A stretch of DNA of 64,000 bases from Hyphomicrobiales bacterium. Its GTDB lineage: Bacteria > Pseudomonadota > Alphaproteobacteria > Rhizobiales > OSC116. Of this stretch, positions 27,437 through 35,656 are shown in pieces. Each line of letters opens with the position of its first letter. Position 1 is the first letter of the stretch. Below the pieces are notes generated by a model. It ran no database searches and was not told where the DNA came from. It was given only the letters and a program-made list of their open reading frames with translations. Made by a program: the position numbers and the translations under genes. The DNA lies in the NCBI GenBank assembly GCA_013214705.1, contig JABSRZ010000005.1, positions 186,001 to 250,000 of the forward strand. The letters run 5' to 3'.

Positions 27437-27847
27437 ATGAAACTATCGGTCATATTGTTTGTAAATGCATGCTTTTCGCTGCTAAATGCGGCGTTATTTC
27501 TTATCTCTTCACGGTTTTTTGCCGACTTGATACTGGTGCGTGGCTATAATGTTTTGGGGTTTTATGGCACAGAAATTATCCAACTTTTGGCCATCGGATT
27601 GCTTATTTTTGGCCTATATACGGCTCTTATAGCGTTTAAAATCGATAAGCTCATCTGGCACACTAGAATCATCATCATGATGGATTGGTCATGGGTTTTG
27701 GCCACTTTGGCTTTGTTTATAGCTGTTGATGTTTTTAGCTTTAAAGGCATGGTTTATTTTGGCGTAGTTGGCGCAATCGTCAGCGCATTTGCCATCACTC
27801 AGGCCACTCAATATCGCGCCGCAATCGCTCAAAATCAAGCCGATTAG
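27437..27847 (+). CDS. Small four-helix membrane protein of unknown function
   Basis: 136 residues with four predicted hydrophobic helices (about 5-27, 45-67, 74-96 and 100-123) and short loops. I do not recognise the family; the pattern resembles small DoxX-like or integral membrane proteins but with no decisive motif. Ribosome binding site GAAAGAAA is weak. The stop shares 4 bases (TTAG) with the stop of the convergent EamA transporter gene. Probably co-transcribed with tadA. Confidence 0.65.
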   Translation: MKLSVILFVNACFSLLNAALFLISSRFFADLILVRGYNVLGFYGTEIIQLLAIGLLIFGLYTALIAFKIDKLIWHTRIIIMMDWSWVLATLALFIAVDVFSFKGMVYFGVVGAIVSAFAITQATQYRAAIAQNQAD

Positions 27848-28761
27848 TCAGCTTTGACTTTGCGGACTTTCGAGCGTGATATACCCAGCCGGCTTTCGCG
27901 CCAGATAATCAATATACCGGCAAAAATCACCACAGCAGCGCCAACCAACATAATAAAAGTCGGCACTTCGTCGAATATAAAATAACCGACGACTAGTGCC
28001 AATATCATCGCCACATAATCAAAGGGTGCGATGACCGCTGTCGGGGCATATTTATAGCTCGAAGTCAGTAAAATTTGGCCGATGCCACCCGTTAGGCCAG
28101 CCAAAACCAGCATTACAGCCTCCGTCACAGTGGGCATAACCCAGCCAAACGGAATGGTGAATAATGAAACTATGGTCGAGGTTATGGTGAAATAAAACAC
28201 AATGGCTATGGTTTTTTCGGTCTTGACTAAACTTCGAATGGTCACCTGCGCCAATGCCGAAAAAGTAGCGGCAGTTAATACCACTGCCGCGCCTAATGTT
28301 TCGCCGCCAACAAAGCCATTTACGCCCAGGCTACCAAGCCTCGGCGACAAAATAATCAACACCCCAACCAAGCCCAATATAACCGTACCAATACGGAATG
28401 CACGGATGGTTTCGCCCAGCAATATGGCAGCAAATATCACCGCCAAAACCGGCGCAGCAAAGCCGATGGCAGTCACCTCGGGCAAAGACAGTAAAGCCAA
28501 ACCCATAAACCCAAACCCCATGCCCATAGTGCCCAACAACCCGCGCAGTGCATGGCGTACTGGCCTTTTGGTTTTCAAACCGGTGCGCAATTGTTTGGTG
28601 GCTATCAACCAAATAAATATAATGGGTAGGGCAAAAAACGACCTGAAAAACACCGCTTCGCCCGGCGGCACATGTTCGACACTGGCTTTGATAAAACTCA
28701 CCATAATCATAAATGTAGTTACCGACGCTACTTTTAACATAATGGCGCGTAATGGCTGCAT
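27844..28761 (-). CDS. EamA/DMT superfamily transporter
   Basis: 305 residues and ten hydrophobic helices made of two EamA repeats. The first repeat contains PGEAVFFRSFFALPIIF and MGLALLSLPEVTAIGFAAPV; the second contains LTSSYKYAPTAVIAPFDYVA. Members export amino acids, nucleotides or other metabolites across the inner membrane. Substrate not predictable. Single gene, convergent with the small membrane protein and about 100 bases upstream of the patatin gene region. Confidence 0.9.
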   Translation of the reverse strand: MQPLRAIMLKVASVTTFMIMVSFIKASVEHVPPGEAVFFRSFFALPIIFIWLIATKQLRTGLKTKRPVRHALRGLLGTMGMGFGFMGLALLSLPEVTAIGFAAPVLAVIFAAILLGETIRAFRIGTVILGLVGVLIILSPRLGSLGVNGFVGGETLGAAVVLTAATFSALAQVTIRSLVKTEKTIAIVFYFTITSTIVSLFTIPFGWVMPTVTEAVMLVLAGLTGGIGQILLTSSYKYAPTAVIAPFDYVAMILALVVGYFIFDEVPTFIMLVGAAVVIFAGILIIWRESRLGISRSKVRKVKAD

Positions 28762-28863
28762 ATTTGGCTCAGTGGTGGTTAGCTGGGTAAGTTAAATTCA
28801 GGGTTGCATAAATAACACCAGCTCACAAATCAAAATGTTTGATATATGCAGTATAGGCGGGGT

Positions 28864-29778
28864 TTAGCGGTCCAATTGAGCATCAATCTGGCGTTTCAAC
28901 TCATCTTTCATCGGCTCTGTGGCTTCCAAAATTTCCAAAGCCTTATGAAAATCCAGAACTTTAAACTGGTCTATTGGCGCGTTAATATAAATATCGGGGG
29001 CGCTTATCCGCAGCCTAGCCGCCATAATGGTGTTTTGTAGCAATTGGTTAGAGGCAAATAAAACTTCGCGGCTATTGGGTATTAACACTTCATTTTCGGC
29101 CTTGGCAATAGCACGGGCTTTGGCTTTGGTGGTGATGGCCAATTTGGGTTTAACTTGCCGCTCTTGTTTGGGGCGGCCGTTGACATTAATAGCAATGGTG
29201 AAATCGCATTCATCCAAAATATGGCTATAGGGCACGGGGTTGGTATAAGCCCCATCTATAAACACGTCTCGGCCAATAATCACCGGTCTAAACACCGCCG
29301 GAATGGCCATACTAGCCGCCACAGCCAATTTTATATTGCCTTCTAGAATGATGTTTTCAGTGCCTTGATAAAAATTAGTGGTGATCACTTTTAACGGTAT
29401 TTTTAACCCTGAAAATTCGTTAGCGACTTGCGCCGGCATTAAAATATCCAACAAGGTTAAGCCGTTTAACAAAGCTGGTTGAAACGGGTTTAACAAATCG
29501 ACCAATTCAGCTGGCGAAGATGAGAATATCTGCCCAGCAATTCTGGCGGTATTGCTTAGTTTTTCGGCGACAAATTCTAGCAAGTCATTGCCGTTCATAC
29601 CCGATGCATAACAAGCACCAATCACCGCGCCGATAGATGTGCCGGCAACCAAATCGGCCTTTAGCCCCAATTCATCCAACGCTCTAATCGCCCAAATATG
29701 CGCAAACCCGCGCGCGCCGCCGCCGCCTAAGGCAAGTCCAATTTTGGGTTTATGTTGAGGTAAATTCGATTGCGGCAT
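28864..29778 (-). CDS. Patatin-like phospholipase (RssA/YchK type)
   Basis: 304 residues from the ATG at 29778, preceded by CGGAAA; the open frame extends upstream into purD-overlapping sequence but without homology. Oxyanion hole GLALGGGGARGFAH, catalytic serine in GTSIGAVIG, and the DG[A/G] dyad in FIDGAYTNPVPY are all intact. The family hydrolyses acyl esters of lipids. A long C-terminal part with basic residues follows. It lies 34 bases downstream of purD on the same strand and may share its transcript. Confidence 0.9.
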   Translation of the reverse strand: MPQSNLPQHKPKIGLALGGGGARGFAHIWAIRALDELGLKADLVAGTSIGAVIGACYASGMNGNDLLEFVAEKLSNTARIAGQIFSSSPAELVDLLNPFQPALLNGLTLLDILMPAQVANEFSGLKIPLKVITTNFYQGTENIILEGNIKLAVAASMAIPAVFRPVIIGRDVFIDGAYTNPVPYSHILDECDFTIAINVNGRPKQERQVKPKLAITTKAKARAIAKAENEVLIPNSREVLFASNQLLQNTIMAARLRISAPDIYINAPIDQFKVLDFHKALEILEATEPMKDELKRQIDAQLDR

Positions 29779-29812
29779 ATAATTTCCGTTATTTTGCTTT
29801 TTGGGTATTTTT

Positions 29813-31108
29813 TTAGTTTTTGGTGCTTTCGCGGGCGATGGCGCGGTGGCCAATGTCTTTACGGCAAAACCCGTCCGCCCAATCAATGGCCTCAATCGCA
29901 TTATAAGCCTGTTTTGCCGCTTCTGTCACACTGTTTGCGCGGGCGACAATGTTCAACACCCGCCCGCCATTGGCCACAATTTGCCCATCTATGTTTTTTG
30001 TTCCAGCATGAAAAATGGTGATATTATCCGGCGCTGCCGCTGCATCCAAATTGTTGATTTTTGTGCCCTTATCGTAATTTAGAGGGTAGCCCTTGGCGGC
30101 CAAAACCACATTCATAACGTTATCATTCGACCATTTTATATCCAGCTCATCAAGTCTATTTTCGGCGGTGGCTAACAATAATTCGAGCATGTCAGATTGC
30201 AATTTGACCATGATCGCCTGAATTTCGGGGTCGCCAAACCGCGCGTTATATTCGATCAGTTTAGGGCCGTCATCTGTTATCATTAAACCGGCAAATAACA
30301 CACCTTCAAACGGTATGCCACGTTTGACCATGGCCTGTGCCGTCGGGTGGATAATTTCATCCATCACCCGTTTGGTCATGGCTTCATCCAATATCGGGGC
30401 GGGCGTGTATGCGCCCATGCCGCCGGTGTTTAAACCTGTATCGCCTTCGCCAACCGCTTTATGGTCTTGCGCGCCAATCATCGGCATCACATTTGTGCCG
30501 TTCACCAAAGCAAAAAAGCTAACTTCTTCGCCGGTCATAAAGTCTTCAATCACCACTTCAGCGCCGGCTTCGCCAAACATGCCACCAAATATATCGTCAA
30601 TCGCCGCATCGGCCTCCACTATAGTTTGGGCAATAATCACCCCTTTGCCAGCGCTAAGGCCATCGGCTTTAACCACAATCGGTAAGTCCATTTCGGCAGC
30701 GAAAAGTTTTGCATTTGTCGCGTCTTTGAACCGCTCATATTTGGCGGTTGGTATGTTAAATTCGCGGCATAAATCCTTCATAAAGCCTTTGCTGCCCTCA
30801 ATTTGGGCGGCGTCGCCATTAGGGCCAAAACACAATATTTCAGCGGCGCGCAAGCTGGTGGCAAGCCCATCCACCAACGGGTCTTCTGGCCCTATAACCA
30901 CAAAATCAATGTCGTTGGCCTCAACAAATTCGAAAATTTCTAGGTGGTTTTTAACATCCAAAATAACGCTTTGTGCCACATTATCTGTGCCGCCATTGCC
31001 CGGCGCAACATATAGTTTTGCCAGTTTAGCCGATTTGGCAATGCCATAACAAAGCGCGTGTTCACGCCCGCCGCCACCCAAAACCAAAACGTTCAATTTT
31101 TTAGCCAT
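29813..31108 (-). CDS. purD: Phosphoribosylamine--glycine ligase
   Basis: 431 residues. Start KLNVLVLGGGGREHAL is the GARS N-domain; the ATP-grasp part includes PIVVKADGLSAGKGVIIA and FEGVLFAGLMIT, and the metal/ATP site EYNARFGDPEIQ. It makes glycinamide ribonucleotide in purine synthesis. Full length with all motifs. Divergent from xseA, with 96 bases between. Confidence 0.97.
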   Translation of the reverse strand: MAKKLNVLVLGGGGREHALCYGIAKSAKLAKLYVAPGNGGTDNVAQSVILDVKNHLEIFEFVEANDIDFVVIGPEDPLVDGLATSLRAAEILCFGPNGDAAQIEGSKGFMKDLCREFNIPTAKYERFKDATNAKLFAAEMDLPIVVKADGLSAGKGVIIAQTIVEADAAIDDIFGGMFGEAGAEVVIEDFMTGEEVSFFALVNGTNVMPMIGAQDHKAVGEGDTGLNTGGMGAYTPAPILDEAMTKRVMDEIIHPTAQAMVKRGIPFEGVLFAGLMITDDGPKLIEYNARFGDPEIQAIMVKLQSDMLELLLATAENRLDELDIKWSNDNVMNVVLAAKGYPLNYDKGTKINNLDAAAAPDNITIFHAGTKNIDGQIVANGGRVLNIVARANSVTEAAKQAYNAIEAIDWADGFCRKDIGHRAIARESTKN

Positions 31109-31204
31109 ATTCTACCTAATAAATCTATGAATTCAGAAAATCTTGCCTATCTTTATCAGCAATAGCTGCTAAATTAAACCCCAATATTTATTAAATGAGT
31201 CCAG

Positions 31205-32662
31205 ATGAGCCAACCAAAATCTAACATTTTAGAATTGTCGGTTTCACAAATTTCGCAAACCCTAAAACGCTTGGTCGAAGATAATTTTTCTTACGTGCGT
31301 ATCAGGGGCGAAGTGTCGGGTTATCGCGGCCCTCACTCTAGCGGCCACGCCTATTTTTCGCTCAAAGATGAGAAAGCCCGCATAGATGCCGTGGTTTGGC
31401 GTGGCGTATTTGGTAAATTGCGCTTCAAACCTGAAGAAGGCATGGAGGTCATCGCCACCGGTAAATTGTCTACCTTTCCCGGCTCATCACGTTATCAAAT
31501 CATCATCGAGCAGTTAGAACCTGCGGGCGTTGGCGCGCTAATGGCGCTGCTCGAGGCGCGCAAGAAAAAACTCGCCGCCGAAGGCCTGTTTGATGCAGAT
31601 CGCAAACAAGCATTGCCCTATTTGCCCAAAGTAATCGGTGTCATCACCTCACCAACTGGTGCGGTCATCCGCGATATTATGCACCGCATTAACGATCGTT
31701 TCCCGTGCCACGTAGTCATTTGGCCAGTGCGTGTGCAGGGCGATGCTTGCGCGGCAGAGGTCAGCAACGCCATTGATGGCTTTAACAAATTGCATATAGA
31801 TGCCAGCCAAAATATTGCCAATATGCCCAAACCAGACCTGCTCATTGTGGCGCGCGGTGGCGGCTCGTTAGAAGATTTATGGGGCTTTAATGAAGAAATT
31901 GTCGCCCGCGCGGTGGCCGCCAGCGATATACCACTTATTTCGGCCATTGGCCACGAAACTGACACCACATTGATAGATTTCGTGTCCGATAAACGCGCCC
32001 CGACCCCAACTGCGGCCGCCGAAATGGCGGTTCCGGTTAAAACCGATTTAGTTTTCACCCTCGATGATCAAGGCTTGCGCTTAAAACACAGTTTGAACCG
32101 CTATATCCAACATAAAAGCCAAATATTATTGGCCACCCAACGCGGCTTGCCCAAGCTGAATGATTTGCTGATGCAGCCACGGCAAAAATTAGACCACGCC
32201 ATATTGCGTTTGCAAGGCGCATTAAAAACTGGCACTGCCCAAAAGCGCAACCAATTTGAACGATTGGCTGGGCGTTTATCGTCCACTTCATTGTTGCAAA
32301 ATACCCGTAACTTAGCGCAAAATATTGGCCAATTGGCATTGCGTCTTAATCAAGCCGCAAATACCATGTTTGAACGTAAAAATGTGCAACTTATAAACAT
32401 TGGCAAATTGCTAAATTCATATTCCTATAAAGGTGTGTTGAGCCGTGGCTTTGCACTGGTATTGGGCGCAAATGGCAAAAGTCTGAAATCCGTCAAACAA
32501 GCCAAGCCCGGCACGGCGTTAGACATTCACTTGGCAGATGGCCAGTTTGGCGCGGTAGTGGCAGGTGCAAATGCTAAGCTTGACAAACCGCCCAAAAAGC
32601 CTAAAAAAGCAGCCAAATCAAAAATTAAACCCGATAATGGGCAAGGCAACCTGTTTGAGTGA
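31205..32662 (+). CDS. xseA: Exodeoxyribonuclease VII large subunit
   Basis: 485 residues. N-terminal OB-fold (SYVRIRGEVSGYRGPHSSGH), catalytic core including GVITSPTGAVIRDI, VARGGGSLEDLWGFNEE and SAIGHETDTTLIDFVSD, then a coiled-coil region and a Lys-rich tail. With XseB it degrades single-stranded DNA to oligonucleotides. The small-subunit gene is not adjacent. The two DUF2093 genes directly follow, as is usual in alphaproteobacteria. Confidence 0.96.
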   Translation: MSQPKSNILELSVSQISQTLKRLVEDNFSYVRIRGEVSGYRGPHSSGHAYFSLKDEKARIDAVVWRGVFGKLRFKPEEGMEVIATGKLSTFPGSSRYQIIIEQLEPAGVGALMALLEARKKKLAAEGLFDADRKQALPYLPKVIGVITSPTGAVIRDIMHRINDRFPCHVVIWPVRVQGDACAAEVSNAIDGFNKLHIDASQNIANMPKPDLLIVARGGGSLEDLWGFNEEIVARAVAASDIPLISAIGHETDTTLIDFVSDKRAPTPTAAAEMAVPVKTDLVFTLDDQGLRLKHSLNRYIQHKSQILLATQRGLPKLNDLLMQPRQKLDHAILRLQGALKTGTAQKRNQFERLAGRLSSTSLLQNTRNLAQNIGQLALRLNQAANTMFERKNVQLINIGKLLNSYSYKGVLSRGFALVLGANGKSLKSVKQAKPGTALDIHLADGQFGAVVAGANAKLDKPPKKPKKAAKSKIKPDNGQGNLFE

Positions 32663-32688
32663 TCCTGTTTGAATGATAAAGGCGTGAT

Positions 32689-32895
32689 ATGTTTGGGCTA
32701 AGTGACCAAAAACCGGCAAAATTGCAATATGGTTCGCCAGATTATTATGTGGTAGAAGCTGGCAATTTTGTCATCTGTGCGGTCACCAATAAACAAATTC
32801 CGCTCGATCAGCTTAAATATTGGAACGTTGAGCGCCAAGAGGCTTATGTTGATGGCGCGGCGATGATGAAACGCCAATTGGAATTTAAGGGTTAA
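32689..32895 (+). CDS. DUF2093 protein, copy 1
   Basis: 68 residues. Typical DUF2093 content: LQYGSPDYYVVEAGNFVICA, IPLDQLKYWNVERQEAY and DGAAMMKRQL. The family is small, nearly restricted to alphaproteobacteria and often next to xseA; it has no known function. It is followed 3 bases later by a second copy that shares the YWNVERQEAYV core. Two cysteine-free or single-cysteine copies differ mainly in their first 20 residues. Confidence 0.88.
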   Translation: MFGLSDQKPAKLQYGSPDYYVVEAGNFVICAVTNKQIPLDQLKYWNVERQEAYVDGAAMMKRQLEFKG

Positions 32896-32898
32896 TAT

Positions 32899-33105
32899 AT
32901 GTTTGGCATGGGCAAAGAAAAACAGGCAGAATTACGCTATCTTGCGGCAGATTATGTCACCCTGAAGCAAGGTTCATTTGTTGTATGTGCCGTCACTGGC
33001 CAAAAAATCCATCTCGATAATTTGAATTATTGGAATGTCGAGCGCCAAGAAGCCTATGTTAACGGCGCAGCTTCGCTTAAACGCGAGCTAGAAGTTAACG
33101 CTTAA
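32899..33105 (+). CDS. DUF2093 protein, copy 2
   Basis: 68 residues, same length as copy 1 and aligned end to end without gaps: GKEKQAELRYLAADYVTLK, FVVCAVTGQKIHLDNLNYWN, and VNGAASLKRELE. It is a tandem duplicate (3-base gap), probably translated from the same mRNA as xseA and copy 1. Its stop codon overlaps the stop of the convergent GST gene by 4 bases (TTAA). Confidence 0.88.
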   Translation: MFGMGKEKQAELRYLAADYVTLKQGSFVVCAVTGQKIHLDNLNYWNVERQEAYVNGAASLKRELEVNA

Positions 33106-33740
33106 ACATCCACTCCAGCTTCATCTACCGGCAATGTTTCTGTTTCAAGCCTGGCCGCTTGCGACCATTCCTGCATAGCAGGATGGGTTAGTAACTTATC
33201 GGCATAAATTTGCGCGTTTGAACTAAGTTTTATGCCATAGGTGTTAAACCGCGAGGCCACCGGGGTAAAAAAGCCATCTACAATGCCATAATCACCAAAT
33301 AAATAGCCATCTTGTTGGCATTTCGCCCATAAATTGTCGATATAATCTATTTCGCGCTGAACTTCTTTAGAGATATCTACTTTACGTTTTGCCCGTATAT
33401 TCATTGGCAAATCATTGCGGATATTGCCATAACCAGAATGCATTTCAGCGGTTATAGACCGGGCAATGGCGCGTTGTTTGGCATCGATTGGCCAGCCTTT
33501 ACCGGCCAAATAAACCTCAGATATATATTCGCATATCGCCAACGTGTCCCAAATCACCAAGCCTTCATCGTGCAATACGGGCATTTTGGCTGATTCCGAA
33601 TATTGCAACAAGCGCTGTCTAAGCCCATCCTCTCGCAAAGATACATTTATTTCGTCAAATTCTATATGATGGGCTTTTAACAATAACCATGGCCGTAATG
33701 ACCAAGTGGAATAATTTTTATTGGCAATAATCAATTTCAT
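33102..33740 (-). CDS. Glutathione S-transferase family protein
   Basis: 212 residues. The thioredoxin-like N-terminal domain starts LIIANKNYSTWSLRPWLLLK and has the glutathione-binding MPVLHDEGLVIWDTLAICEY segment with the usual [E/D]T/S pattern. The all-helical C-terminal domain follows. Likely conjugates glutathione to small electrophiles or reduces them; substrate unknown. Single gene, 9 bases downstream of the TIGR02186-like gene on the same strand, so probably in its operon. Confidence 0.9.
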   Translation of the reverse strand: MKLIIANKNYSTWSLRPWLLLKAHHIEFDEINVSLREDGLRQRLLQYSESAKMPVLHDEGLVIWDTLAICEYISEVYLAGKGWPIDAKQRAIARSITAEMHSGYGNIRNDLPMNIRAKRKVDISKEVQREIDYIDNLWAKCQQDGYLFGDYGIVDGFFTPVASRFNTYGIKLSSNAQIYADKLLTHPAMQEWSQAARLETETLPVDEAGVDV

Positions 33741-33749
33741 AATTTAAGT

Positions 33750-34514
33750 TCATTTCCGTCTAAATATAACCGAGGCCAGCCACCCCATTATGAGCGCAAA
33801 AATAACCGCCAGCACACCGTGCAGCCACGGGTAGGTGTTGGCAAATTGCGAAAGCTGATTGCTAAAGCCAAATTTGCGCATATTGATAACTGAATGTTCT
33901 TCAAAAACCATATTGCCCGCGCGAAATAGATAAGCGCTCACCTCATATTCACCAATGTCCACATTGGCTGGAAAATCAACATTGGCTCTGAATAACCCAT
34001 TGCCGACAAATTCCACGCCATTGGGATGATCAATATATAACAGTTCGTTTTTCTTCAACCGCACGACCGAATTTCTAAATTCTAGCCAAGCTTGGGTGTC
34101 GGGCAATTTTTGCATCAATGGGTTTGGATCAAAAAACAAAAAATTGGTACCAAGCCCCAGCCTGCCCAAAGTAGGCTTGTCAGAAATCTCCACCAACGGC
34201 CTTGTGCTCAAAACCGAATAATAAGATGGCATTTTATTATAGGATTGTTGGTAATAATTCACCCAAATACCGGCTTTATTGACCTTTTTGCGCAACACCA
34301 TCGGCTTATTGGGTCCGGTGACGGTAATCACAATGTCATGGATTTCGGGGTCGTAATCAAACGCCTCGGTAAAGGTGCCAAATAACAATAATGAAGCGCC
34401 GGTAAAAGTTGAATTTATGTCGATACGGCGTTTTGAAAGGTCGGTCACCAAATCGGCTTGCGCCGGGGCAATAAGCACCAAGCTCAACACCAAACTGAGG
34501 AGATATTTAAACAT
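33750..34514 (-). CDS. TIGR02186-like membrane-anchored periplasmic protein
   Basis: 254 residues. An N-terminal signal peptide (cut after about residue 20, PAQA) precedes a beta-rich periplasmic domain; a single helix near the C-terminus (VLAVIFALIMGWLASVIF) with a positive tail anchors it. Sequence such as SLLLFGTF and ITVTGPNKPMVLRKK fits the alphaproteobacterial TIGR02186 family, which is commonly found next to TauE/SafE exporters, as here with 9 bases between the genes. Role probably linked to that exporter; mechanism unknown. Confidence 0.85.
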   Translation of the reverse strand: MFKYLLSLVLSLVLIAPAQADLVTDLSKRRIDINSTFTGASLLLFGTFTEAFDYDPEIHDIVITVTGPNKPMVLRKKVNKAGIWVNYYQQSYNKMPSYYSVLSTRPLVEISDKPTLGRLGLGTNFLFFDPNPLMQKLPDTQAWLEFRNSVVRLKKNELLYIDHPNGVEFVGNGLFRANVDFPANVDIGEYEVSAYLFRAGNMVFEEHSVINMRKFGFSNQLSQFANTYPWLHGVLAVIFALIMGWLASVIFRRK

Positions 34515-34523
34515 ATATTCCCC

Positions 34524-35450
34524 CTATTCTACCCGGTTTAAAGGCATGAGTTGGAACAATTCTTCAGGCTGGACCACCAAGTCATAGCCAATTTTCAAAC
34601 AAACCAACATCACCATGGCTGCCAGTAGGGCTCTTAGCAATTCGGGCTTTAAGCGCTGGCTAAACCGCACGCCAAATTGCGCGCCCACAACCCCGCCGAT
34701 AAGTGAGATGGTCGCCAACACCACATCCACAGTTTGGTTTTGGCCGCTATGCAAAATAGTCACCAATGCGGTCACAAACATAATTTGAAACAAAGATGTG
34801 CCAACCACCACATTAGTCGGCATTTTTAGCACATATATCATCGCCGGAATCATAATAAAACCACCGCCAACGCCCATAATGGAAGCCAAAACACCAACCA
34901 ATAGGCCAATGATAAGCGGCGGAATGGCGCTGATATATAAGTGTGATGCCCGAAACCGCATTTTGAACGGCATTTTATGCACCCAATTGTGTGACCCGGG
35001 GCGGCGTGACGGCGGCGCTGTGCCTTGGCGTATCCGCCACATGGCGCGCACACTTTCAATTAACATCAAACCGCCAATAATGCCCAAAAATAACACATAG
35101 CTAATGCTAATCAGCAAGTCGGCTTGCCCAAGGCTTTTAAGCCAGCTAAACAGCGCCACGCCCAAAAATGAACCAAACACCCCGCCAACCAACAGCACAC
35201 CGCCCATTTTAAAGTCAACCGTGCGTCGCCTAAAATGCGCCATCACCCCAGATAATGAAGAGGCAACAATTTGGGTTGCGCCTGATGCCACGGCCACGGC
35301 CGGTGGAATGCCGGTAAAAATAAGCAACGGCGTGAGCAAAAAACCGCCGCCAACGCCAAACAGACCCGATAAAAAACCGATGCCGCCACCGATGGCCAAC
35401 AGAAGCAATAAATTAACGCTAATTTCTGCAATGGGCAGATAAATATGCAT
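34524..35450 (-). CDS. TSUP family (TauE/SafE) anion exporter
   Basis: 308 residues with about eight helices and two related halves. Each half has the glycine-rich segment typical of the family: GGGIGFLSGLFGVGGGFLLT in the first and VLASIMGVGGGFIMIPAMIY in the second. The family exports sulfite, sulfoacetate or similar organosulfur anions. First gene of a unit with the TIGR02186-like protein and GST. Start ATG at 35450. Confidence 0.92.
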   Translation of the reverse strand: MHIYLPIAEISVNLLLLLAIGGGIGFLSGLFGVGGGFLLTPLLIFTGIPPAVAVASGATQIVASSLSGVMAHFRRRTVDFKMGGVLLVGGVFGSFLGVALFSWLKSLGQADLLISISYVLFLGIIGGLMLIESVRAMWRIRQGTAPPSRRPGSHNWVHKMPFKMRFRASHLYISAIPPLIIGLLVGVLASIMGVGGGFIMIPAMIYVLKMPTNVVVGTSLFQIMFVTALVTILHSGQNQTVDVVLATISLIGGVVGAQFGVRFSQRLKPELLRALLAAMVMLVCLKIGYDLVVQPEELFQLMPLNRVE

Positions 35451-35584
35451 GCATGGCTTCCTAACGGCACGAAAATGTTATTGTTTACATTATCTAGCAC
35501 CTATTTCGCTTGTCAAACAAGATTGAATTTAAATTAGGTTTAATTTTTGGCAGTTTTTAGCTGGAATGGTTGAGAATTGCCAAC

Positions 35585-35615
35585 ATTAAAGCCCAAACAA
35601 TGTTTGGGCTTTAAT
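35585..35615 (-). terminator. Rho-independent-type hairpin after fadJ
   Basis: A perfect 14-bp inverted repeat (ATTAAAGCCCAAAC / GTTTGGGCTTTAAT) with a 3-base loop lies 41 bases beyond the fadJ stop on the minus strand and upstream of the TSUP gene. The A/T-rich stem base can work as a weak U-tract. Confidence 0.75.
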
Positions 35616-35656
35616 CAATCAGTCGTCAATAACCATGACTAGTTAAAAAAACAAGA

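Noticed and set aside
30315-31049. 244-codon plus-strand frame opposite purD
   Set aside because: It lies entirely antisense to a complete purD with all motifs; its composition is that of a complementary-strand shadow.
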